Source: an uncultured Clostridia bacterium
GTDB lineage: Bacteria > Bacillota > Clostridia > Christensenellales > Borkfalkiaceae
DNA length: 49,022 nt
Assembly: GCA_947629665.1 (NCBI GenBank)
Contig: CANREJ010000009.1
Location: 1-49,022 of the forward strand
Reading direction: 5' to 3'
How positions within the stretch are numbered: the first letter of the stretch is position 1; the number at the start of each line of letters is the position of its first letter. The position numbers and the translations under genes were made by a program. This document shows positions 23,681 to 32,652 of this stretch, in pieces. The notes below the pieces were generated by a model. That model was given only the letters and a program-made list of their open reading frames with translations, was not told the DNA's origin and made no database searches.

Positions 23681-24439
23681 TTATTTGTCAAGTCCGCCAA
23701 GCTGTTTGTCGTCTTTTTTATTTCCGTCGAGGATATTATAAACAACCGCGGCAAGCGCACCGCCTACCAAAGGTCCTACAATAAATATCCATATCTGCTC
23801 TATTGCGGCGGTGTTGCCCTCCTTTACAAGCGCCATAAGCGCAGGGCCGATGGAACGCGCGGGGTTCACGGACGTGCCCGTAAGCCCTATGCCCAGCAAA
23901 TGCACGAGCGTGAGCGCAAGACCTATAACAATGCCCGTAACCGCCTTGTTATCCGTTTTGGAAGTAACGCCCATAATGGCAAGCACAAAAATGAAGGTAA
24001 GCACAATCTCAACAACAAGCGCTACGCCCAAAGCGCCGCCTGCGCCGTATGCGTTGACAAGCGTATCCTGTGCAACATTTTGACCGAATGCACCAAAGTG
24101 AGCGGAACCGTTTACAAAGGAGCCGCAAAGAAGCCCCACGAGGACTGCGCCCACAATAGCTCCGAGGATTTGCGCCGCAACGTAGCAAACGAAATCTTTT
24201 ACGTTCATTTTTTTGCTGATCAACATAGCCAAAGATACGGCGGGATTGATATGGCAACCCGAAACATTGCCTATCGAGTACGCCATAGCAACGATTACGA
24301 GCCCGAAAGCAAGCGCGGTCATGAGATAAGCCGCAGGGTTATTAACTCCGCAACCCGTTACAACCGCAACGCCGCAGGCAACCGTTACAAGCACGCAGGT
24401 GCCTATAAACTCGGCTATGTACTTTTTGATGTCTGACAT
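23681..24439 (-). CDS. Aquaporin / MIP family channel
   Basis: This 252-aa channel has six membrane helices and the two half-helix motifs NPA (GCHINPAVSLAM, near 66) and NPARS (TSVNPARSIGPALM, near 190). The motif before the second NPA (TGTSVNPAR) favours a water channel of the AqpZ type over a glycerol facilitator, which usually has NPARD. The start has a strong AAGGAGAG. It is a single gene with its own promoter and terminator. Confidence 0.95.
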   Translation of the reverse strand: MSDIKKYIAEFIGTCVLVTVACGVAVVTGCGVNNPAAYLMTALAFGLVIVAMAYSIGNVSGCHINPAVSLAMLISKKMNVKDFVCYVAAQILGAIVGAVLVGLLCGSFVNGSAHFGAFGQNVAQDTLVNAYGAGGALGVALVVEIVLTFIFVLAIMGVTSKTDNKAVTGIVIGLALTLVHLLGIGLTGTSVNPARSIGPALMALVKEGNTAAIEQIWIFIVGPLVGGALAAVVYNILDGNKKDDKQLGGLDK

Positions 24440-24471
24440 TTTGTTTCTCTCCTTAAAAATATTTTAATTAA

Positions 24472-24499
24472 ATTATACCACCCGGCAATTTTAAGTCAA
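24472..24499 (-). promoter_or_regulatory. Sigma-A promoter of the aquaporin gene
   Basis: TTGACT (24494-24499), 16-nt spacer, TATAAT (24472-24477) preceded by TGG. Confidence 0.75.
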
Positions 24500-24513
24500 A
24501 CGTTTTGAACGGC

Positions 24514-24545
24514 AAAAAAGCAGGCGGCGAAAATTTTTCGCCGCC
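24514..24545 (-). terminator. Terminator after the nucleotidase/guanylate kinase fusion gene
   Basis: GGCGGCGAAA/TTTCGCCGCC stem (24523-24545), followed on the minus strand by TGCTTTTTT. Confidence 0.92.
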
Positions 24546-24555
24546 CTCAAAATAT

Positions 24556-25665
24556 TTAGTTTTGCCTGATTAATTTTACAATTTCGGCAACCGCCTCTTT
24601 AACGTCGCTCCCCACGTTGATTTCCACGTCGCACACTTCGCTGTTGCGATATTCGAAATCAAGCGACATTATGCGCCGCGTTTTATCTTCGATATCTATA
24701 TCGCGGCATATAATGCTTTTTATTGCGTCCGCACGGTTGCGCCTTGTAAATACAAGCATGGCTCTTTCGCGATACAAATTTTTAAGGGTGATTGCGCCGC
24801 AGATATCTATGGGTATTACCGCAACGTTGCCCCTTTCAACAATCGGGTCTATATCCTGTTTGGAAGTGCCGAAGTGATAGCCGCTGTAAACGGTGGTTTC
24901 TATGTATCTTCCCAGCTTCATTTCGTTTACAAACTGCTCTTCGGTTATGAACCTGTACGAATCCTCGCCCTCGGTTGTGCGGCGGGGACGGGTTGTTGAA
25001 GTTAAAGGTTTTTCAAAGCCGCTTAAACAGGTTAAGCCGTTTGCAATTTCCGTTTTAGATGAACCCGAAGGCCCCACAAGGCACAAAACGCCGCCATTGC
25101 CGAGAGTGGGGAAATTTTCCGAAAACGAGTTCCTGACCATCTCGCAAAAATGCAAAAAATCGTCGTAGCTGTTCACGGACAGCAAACCCGAAAGGTCGGT
25201 ATTCCAAGGTTTTCTAAACAGCACGGGATATGCCGCGCGGGAACTTGAAATATTGTGCGAGCCGTCGTCAAGCATAATATCCAAAGAAATTATGTCCTTG
25301 CGCGTACCCATAATTATATTTTGAGGCGGAATTTCGGGGAAATCCTGCACAAGCCGCTCGGCGCGCGCACTCATACAGCGGGCGGGCACGGCGGTAATAA
25401 AAAACACGTCGGCAATTTCGGCAAGTTTTTTAACAAACTCCTGCGCGCCCTCCGTTATGGGCTGCGTACGTACAAATTCGGGATCGGAATAGAGCGCAAT
25501 CCGCTCCTCGCCATGCCTCCCGCAGGCGCTCCAACTCTTTATCTCCTCCACTTTCATGGGCTCCTCGTCGGGATGGCGGCGGTTGAGTATGGACACGGCG
25601 TAGGAATTACATTCATAAAGCGTGTCGTCCACGTCAAGGCCGATGCGTATTCTGTACTTTCTCAT
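24556..25665 (-). CDS. Fusion: 5'(3')-deoxyribonucleotidase-like HAD domain + guanylate kinase-like domain
   Basis: This 369-aa protein joins two domains. Residues 1 to about 165 look like a HAD-type 5'(3')-deoxyribonucleotidase: motif I IGLDVDDTLYE, motif II FFITAVPA, and motif IV MLDDGSHN. Residues about 185-369 look like a guanylate kinase: P-loop VGPSGSSKTEIA, the substrate segment TSTTRPRRTTEGEDSYRFIT, then IETTVYSGYHFGTSKQDI. The P-loop has SSKT where guanylate kinases usually have SGKS/T. One domain would remove and the other would add a phosphate. The ATG at 25665 has GAGAGG and lies after a consensus promoter; the longer frame to 25755 overlaps it. Confidence 0.85.
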   Translation of the reverse strand: MRKYRIRIGLDVDDTLYECNSYAVSILNRRHPDEEPMKVEEIKSWSACGRHGEERIALYSDPEFVRTQPITEGAQEFVKKLAEIADVFFITAVPARCMSARAERLVQDFPEIPPQNIIMGTRKDIISLDIMLDDGSHNISSSRAAYPVLFRKPWNTDLSGLLSVNSYDDFLHFCEMVRNSFSENFPTLGNGGVLCLVGPSGSSKTEIANGLTCLSGFEKPLTSTTRPRRTTEGEDSYRFITEEQFVNEMKLGRYIETTVYSGYHFGTSKQDIDPIVERGNVAVIPIDICGAITLKNLYRERAMLVFTRRNRADAIKSIICRDIDIEDKTRRIMSLDFEYRNSEVCDVEINVGSDVKEAVAEIVKLIRQN

Positions 25666-25690
25666 AACATACCTCTCAAAATGTAAATAT

Positions 25691-25719
25691 ATTATAACGG
25701 CAGACCCACCCTTTGTCAA
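25691..25719 (-). promoter_or_regulatory. Consensus sigma-A promoter of the fusion gene
   Basis: TTGACA (25714-25719), 17-nt spacer, TATAAT (25691-25696). Confidence 0.88.
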
Positions 25720-25748
25720 GCCGCAATTATGAAAAAACAAAACATGTA

Positions 25749-25777
25749 TTGACAAGTCTTTTCACTTATGTTATAAT
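25749..25777 (+). promoter_or_regulatory. Consensus sigma-A promoter of nrnA-nrnA-surE
   Basis: TTGACA (25749-25754), 17-nt spacer, TATAAT (25772-25777), preceded by TGT (extended -10). Divergent from the promoter of the fusion gene, 30 bp away. Confidence 0.88.
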
Positions 25778-25817
25778 AACTTGTAAAACTTAAATTACAA
25801 AAAGGAAAAACGCAAAA

Positions 25818-26756
25818 ATGTTTAAGGAAGCGCTTAAATTAATCAAAAAGTACAACCGCATAATAATTCACCGCCACTCCCACCCCGACGGCGACGCGGT
25901 TGGCAGCCAAATGGGGCTTGCGCAACTCATTAAGGACAATTTTCCGCAAAAAGAAGTTTATATGGTTGGCGACGAAGCCACCCGCCTGCCCTTTTTAAAC
26001 GTTAAATTTGACGAAATTCCCGATGAATACTACAACGGTGCGCTTGCGGTTATTCTCGATTGCGGTTCCTCGCGGCTGATTTGCGACGAAAGATATAAAA
26101 CCGCAGAAACAACGTTGCGGTTCGACCACCATATTTATTGCGAGGCAATTGCCGACCTGGATATTGTTGACAGCTCCTACGAGAGCGCGTGCGGGCTTGT
26201 TACAATGTTTGCAAAGAAAAATAAACTAAAACTTACGCCTGCCTCGGCGACCCCGCTATACATGGGAATGATTACGGACAGCGGCAGATTTGCCTTCGAT
26301 TCGGTTTCCTCACGCACGTTCGAACTCGCCGCCTTCCTGTTCACCCAGCCGATAGACGTAAACACACTCTACTACAATTTGTACTCCGAGGACTTTTCCA
26401 AAATTATTGAAAAGGCCGACAATATGCACAAAATCAAATTCACGCCCAATAACGTTGCGTATATCTACACCGCACGCGAGGACTTACCCCAAAACAGCGA
26501 AGCCCCCACTGTTTCAAGCGGGCTTGTGGGGCTTATGCGTGATATTAAAGACGTTTTTATTTGGGCGAACTTTACCGAGTGTGAGGACGGCGTACACGTG
26601 GAGCTTCGCTCCAACCGCTACAACATAAACCCCGTTGCCGTTAAATACGGCGGCGGCGGGCACAAAAAAGCCAGCGGTTGCACCGTTCCCGACAGGGCAA
26701 CGGCAATGCAACTTTTAAACGAACTTAACGATTTAAGCACAACGGAGCCTGTATGA
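25818..26756 (+). CDS. NrnA-like DHH phosphoesterase (nanoRNase/pAp phosphatase), copy 1
   Basis: This 312-aa DHH/DHHA1 protein should degrade 2-5 nt RNA fragments and/or dephosphorylate pAp. All metal motifs are present: HSHPDGDAVGS near residue 20, VILDCGSS, FDHHIYCE (the DHH), and MGMITDSGRF. The C-terminal DHHA1 glycine motif is GGGGHKKASG. An AAGGA site precedes the ATG. First gene of a three-gene operon; it overlaps the second copy by 4 nt. Confidence 0.92.
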   Translation: MFKEALKLIKKYNRIIIHRHSHPDGDAVGSQMGLAQLIKDNFPQKEVYMVGDEATRLPFLNVKFDEIPDEYYNGALAVILDCGSSRLICDERYKTAETTLRFDHHIYCEAIADLDIVDSSYESACGLVTMFAKKNKLKLTPASATPLYMGMITDSGRFAFDSVSSRTFELAAFLFTQPIDVNTLYYNLYSEDFSKIIEKADNMHKIKFTPNNVAYIYTAREDLPQNSEAPTVSSGLVGLMRDIKDVFIWANFTECEDGVHVELRSNRYNINPVAVKYGGGGHKKASGCTVPDRATAMQLLNELNDLSTTEPV

Positions 26757-27733
26757 ACGAACAAGTTAAAAATTTGATTTTACAAAAAATAGAGAGCTAC
26801 AACACAATTATAATCTCCCGCCATATCCGCCCCGACGGCGACGCGGTTGGCTCCACCATGGGGCTGACCAAAATTTTGCGGGACACATACCCCCACAAAC
26901 ATATTTACCTTGTAAACGAGGATTTTTCGGACTACCTTGCCTTTTGCGGCGGCGAAGATACAGCGCCCGAAGATATTTATGCGGACGCGTTGCAGATAGT
27001 TATAGATACGGGCACAAAAAAGCGGATTTCCAACTCCAACTTTAAAAAAGCAAAGGAAATTATAAAAATAGACCACCACATTGAAGCCGACCCTTACGGC
27101 GACATAAATTGGGTGGAAGATTTCCGCTCGTCCGCCTGCGAAATGATTGCAGACTTCTATATAACGCACAAAAACCGCCTTAAAATCTCGGCGGAGGCCG
27201 CGACGCATATTTATATGGGAATGGTTACGGACAGCGGCAGATTTCAATTTGAGGGCGTAACGGGCGAAACAATGCGCCTTGCGGGCGCAATGCTCGACTG
27301 CGGCGTCAATCTCGAAAAGCTGTACGCGCACCTCTACTCCGAAGATTTTAAAATTTTTGAATTTAAGTCTTACGTGTACAACAATATACAAATAACTCCC
27401 AACGGAGTTGCATATATTTATCTGGATAAAGCCGTGCAGGAAAAATTTAACCTTTCGTTTGAAGCGGCAAGCAACGTCGTGGGCGAACTTTCGGGCATAC
27501 GCGGCAGTCTTATTTGGGTGGCGTTTATCTATAATTCCAAAAAGGAAAATATACGCGTGCGGCTCCGCTCCCGCTTTTTGGGAATAAACGACCTTGCAAT
27601 AAAATACCACGGCGGCGGGCACAACATGGCGGCGGGCGCAACGGCTTATTCCACGGAAGAAATGTTTGAGCTTATTAAGGACGCCGATAAACTTCTTGGC
27701 GAATACAAATCAACACACGAGGGCTGGCTATGA
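26753..27733 (+). CDS. NrnA-like DHH phosphoesterase, copy 2
   Basis: This 326-aa paralogue of its neighbour also keeps every catalytic motif: RHIRPDGDAVGSTMGL, IVIDTGTK, KIDHHIEAD, MGMVTDSGRF and the terminal GGGHNMAAG. The two differ widely outside the motifs, so the duplication is old or the copies have diverged in substrate. ATGA overlaps on both sides tie it to copy 1 and surE. Confidence 0.92.
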   Translation: MNEQVKNLILQKIESYNTIIISRHIRPDGDAVGSTMGLTKILRDTYPHKHIYLVNEDFSDYLAFCGGEDTAPEDIYADALQIVIDTGTKKRISNSNFKKAKEIIKIDHHIEADPYGDINWVEDFRSSACEMIADFYITHKNRLKISAEAATHIYMGMVTDSGRFQFEGVTGETMRLAGAMLDCGVNLEKLYAHLYSEDFKIFEFKSYVYNNIQITPNGVAYIYLDKAVQEKFNLSFEAASNVVGELSGIRGSLIWVAFIYNSKKENIRVRLRSRFLGINDLAIKYHGGGHNMAAGATAYSTEEMFELIKDADKLLGEYKSTHEGWL

Positions 27734-28452
27734 AAATTTTGCTTACAAACGACGACGGCATAGAGGCCGAAGGCTTAAAATATTTATTGGATTGGGCTAA
27801 AAATTTGGGCGAAGTTACAATTTTTGCGCCCAAAGTCCAGCAGAGCGCAAAGAGCCATTCAATTAAAATTCACGACCCTTACGAAGTTAAAAAAGTTGAT
27901 TATTTTGAAGGCGTTGAAGCATACAGCGTTGACTCCACCCCCGCCGACTGCGTGCGCGTGGCTGTTTTGGGAATGAAAAAACACTTTGACCTTGTGATTT
28001 CCGGCATAAACAACGGGCCGAACCTCGGCGGCGACATACACTATTCGGGCACGGTGGCGGCATGCTATGAAGCGGCGCAAAACGGAATCAAGGCGATAGC
28101 CTTTTCGGCGGCGTTCAATTCCTTTGAAAACGCAATCAATAATATCGACAGGGCGTACAAAAAAATCCGCGAACGGAAAATGCTTGACTTTGCCGATATT
28201 GTAAACGTCAATTTCCCCGAAAGCGGCAACGAGATTTTAATTACGCGTATGGGCCCCGCCATTTACAGCGACGATTTTGAATTTTTGCCCGACGGAACTA
28301 TCAAGCCCTGCCTTGTATGCCTTTATAACGGCACAAAAAATTTGGAACTCGACACCGACGCAACCATGACGGGGCATATTTCAATGACTCCTCTCGAAAG
28401 CGATTTAACGGACTTCCCCGCCTTTGAAATGATATCAAAAAAAGTTGGGTAA
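27730..28452 (+). CDS. surE: 5'/3'-nucleotidase SurE
   Basis: This 240-aa phosphatase removes phosphate from 5' and 3' nucleoside monophosphates. The N-terminal MKILLTNDDGIEAEGL carries the metal-binding DD, followed by SGINNGPNLGGDIHYSGTVAACYEA with the conserved Asn and Ser. It follows two NrnA-like proteins whose products are NMPs, so the operon could complete RNA fragment or pAp turnover to nucleosides. Confidence 0.96.
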   Translation: MKILLTNDDGIEAEGLKYLLDWAKNLGEVTIFAPKVQQSAKSHSIKIHDPYEVKKVDYFEGVEAYSVDSTPADCVRVAVLGMKKHFDLVISGINNGPNLGGDIHYSGTVAACYEAAQNGIKAIAFSAAFNSFENAINNIDRAYKKIRERKMLDFADIVNVNFPESGNEILITRMGPAIYSDDFEFLPDGTIKPCLVCLYNGTKNLELDTDATMTGHISMTPLESDLTDFPAFEMISKKVG

Positions 28453-28484
28453 ACGACGCAGTTTAAATTTTATTGATTATCAAA

Positions 28485-28518
28485 AAACAACCCTTCCTCG
28501 CGGAAGGGTTGTTTTTTT
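28485..28518. terminator. Bidirectional terminator between surE and the lipoprotein gene
   Basis: AAACAACCCTTCC (28485-28497) and GGAAGGGTTGTTT (28502-28514), loop TCGC, with T or A runs on both sides. It ends both converging operons. Confidence 0.95.
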
Positions 28519-28548
28519 GGATCAAATTAAAGGTTCACCTACTATCTA

Positions 28549-31500
28549 TCAGCCATTGGTTGCGGGAACGTTGATCTTCAACGAAATGGAGGTCAACCCG
28601 ACTTGCATTCTCGAACTGCCTATCGCCGAGATCGTAAGTCTAACATAGGTAGCACCCGTTTCATTTGCGTAGGTGAAGACGTTGTTTTGGTTATCTCCGC
28701 TCTCGAAAATCTCAACCGTATTTTTCTCGCCGTCGCCCACTGCTGTACCTGCAACTTCCGTCCACTGTTCGCCGTCTTCGGAAGTCTCGACAACGATCTT
28801 GCTAAATTTTTTCGCCGTAGACGTATCCCACTTTGCAAGGGTGAAGACCACAGAAGTGAACTTTTGACCGCCTGCATACACGACGATATGAGCCGTTTCA
28901 TCGGCCTTTGCCGCCAAAACGGGTTTATCGGTAATCTTTGCCGTACTCCCCGATTGTTTAATCACATTATCCAACGTAACTTTGCCGGCAAAATCGGCAG
29001 TTCCGATGTCAGAAAACTTGAGTTCTTTGTTCGCATAACCACTCCATTGGGCTGCATATGTCGCAAAGTTGGCCGCAAAGTTAAGGTCTGCGGTATGCTC
29101 ACCGGGTGTAGGTACCTCAGAAGGCTCGGTGGGGCGTTCAACTTTATCCCATTGGGTTGCTGTGGGATATACATCGGTACTCGATTTATCAACTTCCTTT
29201 GTGCTGTTATGATCAATAAGATATCCCTTGATTATAAGCTGGTCGCCAACCAACAGAGGATTCTCATCGGAGGCGGGTTTTACAAGAACGCTCTCGTCCC
29301 AATTCAAATTATAAACTTGTAACGAATCATCTTTTGCCGTAGTTGCGCTGTCAGCAATATAAACACTTCTCAGTCCGTGGGTACCATTAAGTTTTCCTAT
29401 ATCCGTTACATAACCCTTGATATAAAACTCTTTATCGGCTCCGCCGCTTTGATAGGTTTCACCACTTGACAAAATGTTAAGGATCTTGAATGCCTCGGCA
29501 ACTGTAAGAGGATGTTCCGCGGTGCCATCGTTTGTAATCAAAGAGCTGAGCGCAATTATTTTAATGGTTATATCTTTTGTTTCGACAGTTGCAGATCCAG
29601 AAGAAATTGTAACAGTAAGTTTAGCTTCTGCTTCCTCTGCGGGAGGAGTTGCAATAACCAACTTGCCATCGTTATCTATTGAAGCATAATCGGAAGCTTC
29701 CTTCATTGCCCAAGCAAGATTAACTTCATTGTTCGCTCCCTCGAACCACTTTGCGGGGAGAGTGTATGAGCCTGCTTCCGTATAGGACTTTTTGCTGAGG
29801 TCAACAACGTCAACAGCTCCCATAATTTTCTCTTCGTCAGTCAAAGTACCGGCTTTGTTAGATTCAACAATGCAACCCGAATCAAATTCATATGTGCCGT
29901 TGTATAATTTAAGCGTACCGGAAATAACTACTTCGTCGCCTGCGGCAATAGTTTTTATAATGCTATCACTACTATTATCTTTTGCACGGTAAGCCATTAA
30001 CTTTTTATCGTTTACTTTAATTGTAAAAGTAATGTTATGATAGTTTGAAGCATAAGCCGTATCGATTCTTAAAACTTTACCTGTAAGTTTGTAAGAGCCT
30101 TTCAAAGAACCGTTTTCAGTTAAAGCAAATAACTTTGTAAGAATATCCTCAGTCGTATATTCATGCCCGCAAACACTGCACACGTTATTGACAATGGTGC
30201 AATCTCCTGTAACGGTCGGTTCGGTGCAACCCTCGCCTTCGCAGGTGCCTGTGTGCTTCCAGGTTGTTGTATCCGTGGTATAACTGTAATCATGGGTGTG
30301 CGTTTCACCGGGCGTTGTACCGCCGGCTGCTGTGTAAGCCTCTAATGTAACATTATGATACGTGCCGTTCTCGTTCCACGAAGTTATTTCTTCGGTAGTC
30401 GAGGTTACAGCACCAGTTGAAGTATCCTTTTTAACATATACTTCAAGATATCCGCAAATTGTAATGGTATCGCCGACTTTAAATTCCGTGATATCTGCTG
30501 CTTTTATAGTGCCGTAGTTAAATGAATAAACATACACGTCATTTTCGGTATCGCCTGCCGTATCGGCAATATAAACTTCTTTATATCCCCAATTTTGCTT
30601 TGTGCCGGCAACGGTAACAATACCTTTTACATATACAGCCTTAGGTGTGCCGTTTGCATCGGTATAATATGTGCTCTCTTCATGGCTTAAACCTTTCAAA
30701 ATGTCAGCGACGTCAGCAACCGAATAAGGATTGTCAACCGAGCTTCCCTTTTCGCTTGTACCTGCTTGCTTAACAGTAATGTGTACGGTTTTTGTACCGG
30801 TTTTTTGTGCGTCGCCCGTACCTGCGGTTGCAGTAACGGTTGCATCAAATGTAACAGCCGTTGCGGGAAGCTCACTTACCGTAAGTTTGTTATCTGCGAT
30901 TGTGTAAGTTGTGTCAGTTGTTGACCAAGTAAAGGTAACGCCTTCAACCGTTGACGCCGTAAGGGTGGTTTCGCCCGCTTCGGTTACGGTGAAAGTATCT
31001 GCAAGAGCCGCAAGAGCCTTAGATATATCCTTCTCCTCCTGCGTTCTGCTGTCGTTATAAGCCGTTGCAGTGGGATTTGTGCTACCGTAATAGGTGATTT
31101 CATAAGTTCCATCATAATTTTGGAGATAACCCTGAACGGTAAGTTCTGCGCCCTCTACAAGATCAGCCTCCGCTTTTATATAAGTATCGTCGAGCTTAAA
31201 CCTGAAAATTTGAATGGCGTTTTCAGATTCGGTGTCGTCCGTATCGTTTACGGCAATGTACACCGCCGTCCAGTTGTTAAAATCTCCATTCCAGCCGCTG
31301 AAACTAATTACATATCCCTTGACCTGTACGAGTACAGGAGAACCCGCCTTGCTATAATAGGTGCCTTCTTTAAGAAGAGCCGCGATTTTATTTGCGTCTG
31401 CCGCAGTATAGGGCGAGGTCGCAGTGCCTTCGCCTGTAAGCGTGGGCGTGGGTTTAAGGGTTATGGCAAGTTCCTTTGTGTCGGAAGGTGCAGAACCCGC

Positions 31501-32580
31501 GGAAATGGTTGCAACAAGCGTTACGGTTGCAGTTCCCTCTGTGGGAAGCGAAGAAATCGTTAATGTGCTACCCGAAACGGTTGCATAAGCTGAATCTTCC
31601 TTTAAAGCCCAAGTTATTGTAGTACCGTTATACTCGGTGGGAAGAGTTGCGGTGTCTTGAATAAAGTAAACGGTTTGTCCAAGTTCCAAGGACTCTTTTG
31701 CACTCGCGATAATTGTTTCGTCGCTTATTTTAGCGCCTTCAACGACTATGGAGTAAAGCCTGATTTGACCGCTGGAAAAAGTAAATTCAAATACGCTTAC
31801 AGCTTCAGCCAACTGTATACCTACAATGTGATTTTCTTCATCATGAGTTACCGTAGCGTTGGGGAACTGAGCTTTAAGGTCGGTTTCAAGCCACGTGGAA
31901 TAGGGTGAATCATTATACCCTTCGTGGCAAGTGAAATCAACGTGAAGAATACCAATGGTTGTATCGGTAAACGCGATAGACGCCTTGGAGCCTTTATAGA
32001 AACGTGCGGGATTGGTATAATCAGCTACGGGCGAACCGCCTGCCGTGTTTGTCAATCTAATACCGCTTGCTTCCCAAATCTGGTGTGTTGCATCCCACTC
32101 CTTACGGTTTGTCGCTACTTTAAAATCAAGCGTTGCGTTTACCGTATCAACGCCCGCGTTTTGTGTCAAAGGCACTTTACGATCGAAAGAAGCTGTTTTT
32201 GTTACGCTGCCTACGGTAACCGAAGCGTTCAGTTTGTACGGAACATCAACCGTTGTACGTACAACATGAACCGTATAATATGAATCGTCGTCCATTTGCT
32301 CGCTTACCGAAACATAGTTGGAGTAATTGGCAACGTCTGACGAAACAGTCCATGAAACAGGAACCTGCACACTTCCAACCGTAACCGAACCGCGAACTTT
32401 GTAGTCGTTTGCAGTGTTTGTGTCATCATTTTCGTACATGGCAATTACCGAACCGATTGCTTGCTGTGCCGTTGCGTTATCGTCGGTGCCGCCACCCTTG
32501 TCGCCGCAAGCGGCAAGCCCGAAGCTCAATGCAAGTACCATCAGGCACGAAGCAATACCGATGAGCCATTTTTTCTTCAT
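28549..32580 (-). CDS. Large multi-OB-fold, Ig-like surface lipoprotein
   Basis: This 1343-aa protein has a lipoprotein signal (GLAAC, Cys25). It alternates Ig-like sandwich domains (about 35-140, 285-375, 525-605, 945-1040) with OB-fold-like modules that share the pattern 'NPY(T/S)(A/V)AxA..IL..G..YY..G....VYVKGYV...VYIAD......D..QVY.......L..GD.L.I.GYL..Y' (about 380-505, 610-745, 840-935, 1045-1155). A cysteine-rich CEGEGC / CTIVNNVCSVCGHEY segment lies near 800-835, and the last 170 residues look like a discoidin-type binding domain. No catalytic motif is visible. Such OB modules occur with secreted nucleases such as B. subtilis YhcR. As last gene of the nuclease/deo array it may bind nucleic acid at the cell surface (inference). 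Confidence 0.8.
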   Translation of the reverse strand: MKKKWLIGIASCLMVLALSFGLAACGDKGGGTDDNATAQQAIGSVIAMYENDDTNTANDYKVRGSVTVGSVQVPVSWTVSSDVANYSNYVSVSEQMDDDSYYTVHVVRTTVDVPYKLNASVTVGSVTKTASFDRKVPLTQNAGVDTVNATLDFKVATNRKEWDATHQIWEASGIRLTNTAGGSPVADYTNPARFYKGSKASIAFTDTTIGILHVDFTCHEGYNDSPYSTWLETDLKAQFPNATVTHDEENHIVGIQLAEAVSVFEFTFSSGQIRLYSIVVEGAKISDETIIASAKESLELGQTVYFIQDTATLPTEYNGTTITWALKEDSAYATVSGSTLTISSLPTEGTATVTLVATISAGSAPSDTKELAITLKPTPTLTGEGTATSPYTAADANKIAALLKEGTYYSKAGSPVLVQVKGYVISFSGWNGDFNNWTAVYIAVNDTDDTESENAIQIFRFKLDDTYIKAEADLVEGAELTVQGYLQNYDGTYEITYYGSTNPTATAYNDSRTQEEKDISKALAALADTFTVTEAGETTLTASTVEGVTFTWSTTDTTYTIADNKLTVSELPATAVTFDATVTATAGTGDAQKTGTKTVHITVKQAGTSEKGSSVDNPYSVADVADILKGLSHEESTYYTDANGTPKAVYVKGIVTVAGTKQNWGYKEVYIADTAGDTENDVYVYSFNYGTIKAADITEFKVGDTITICGYLEVYVKKDTSTGAVTSTTEEITSWNENGTYHNVTLEAYTAAGGTTPGETHTHDYSYTTDTTTWKHTGTCEGEGCTEPTVTGDCTIVNNVCSVCGHEYTTEDILTKLFALTENGSLKGSYKLTGKVLRIDTAYASNYHNITFTIKVNDKKLMAYRAKDNSSDSIIKTIAAGDEVVISGTLKLYNGTYEFDSGCIVESNKAGTLTDEEKIMGAVDVVDLSKKSYTEAGSYTLPAKWFEGANNEVNLAWAMKEASDYASIDNDGKLVIATPPAEEAEAKLTVTISSGSATVETKDITIKIIALSSLITNDGTAEHPLTVAEAFKILNILSSGETYQSGGADKEFYIKGYVTDIGKLNGTHGLRSVYIADSATTAKDDSLQVYNLNWDESVLVKPASDENPLLVGDQLIIKGYLIDHNSTKEVDKSSTDVYPTATQWDKVERPTEPSEVPTPGEHTADLNFAANFATYAAQWSGYANKELKFSDIGTADFAGKVTLDNVIKQSGSTAKITDKPVLAAKADETAHIVVYAGGQKFTSVVFTLAKWDTSTAKKFSKIVVETSEDGEQWTEVAGTAVGDGEKNTVEIFESGDNQNNVFTYANETGATYVRLTISAIGSSRMQVGLTSISLKINVPATNG

Positions 32581-32628
32581 TTTGTTTCTCCTTTTTTTAT
32601 TTTTTTGATTTTGTTTATATTACTCCCA

Positions 32629-32645
32629 TTCCGTTTGGAACGGAA
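32629..32645. repeat. Short inverted repeat between two lipoprotein genes
   Basis: TTCCGTT and AACGGAA with a 3-nt loop. No T run; it may weaken read-through or mark a processing site. Confidence 0.4.
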
Positions 32646-32652
32646 AGAAATA

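Noticed and set aside
29474-32283. Several plus-strand frames of 60-147 aa opposite the large lipoprotein gene
   Set aside because: They are antisense shadows without ribosome sites or recognisable domains.
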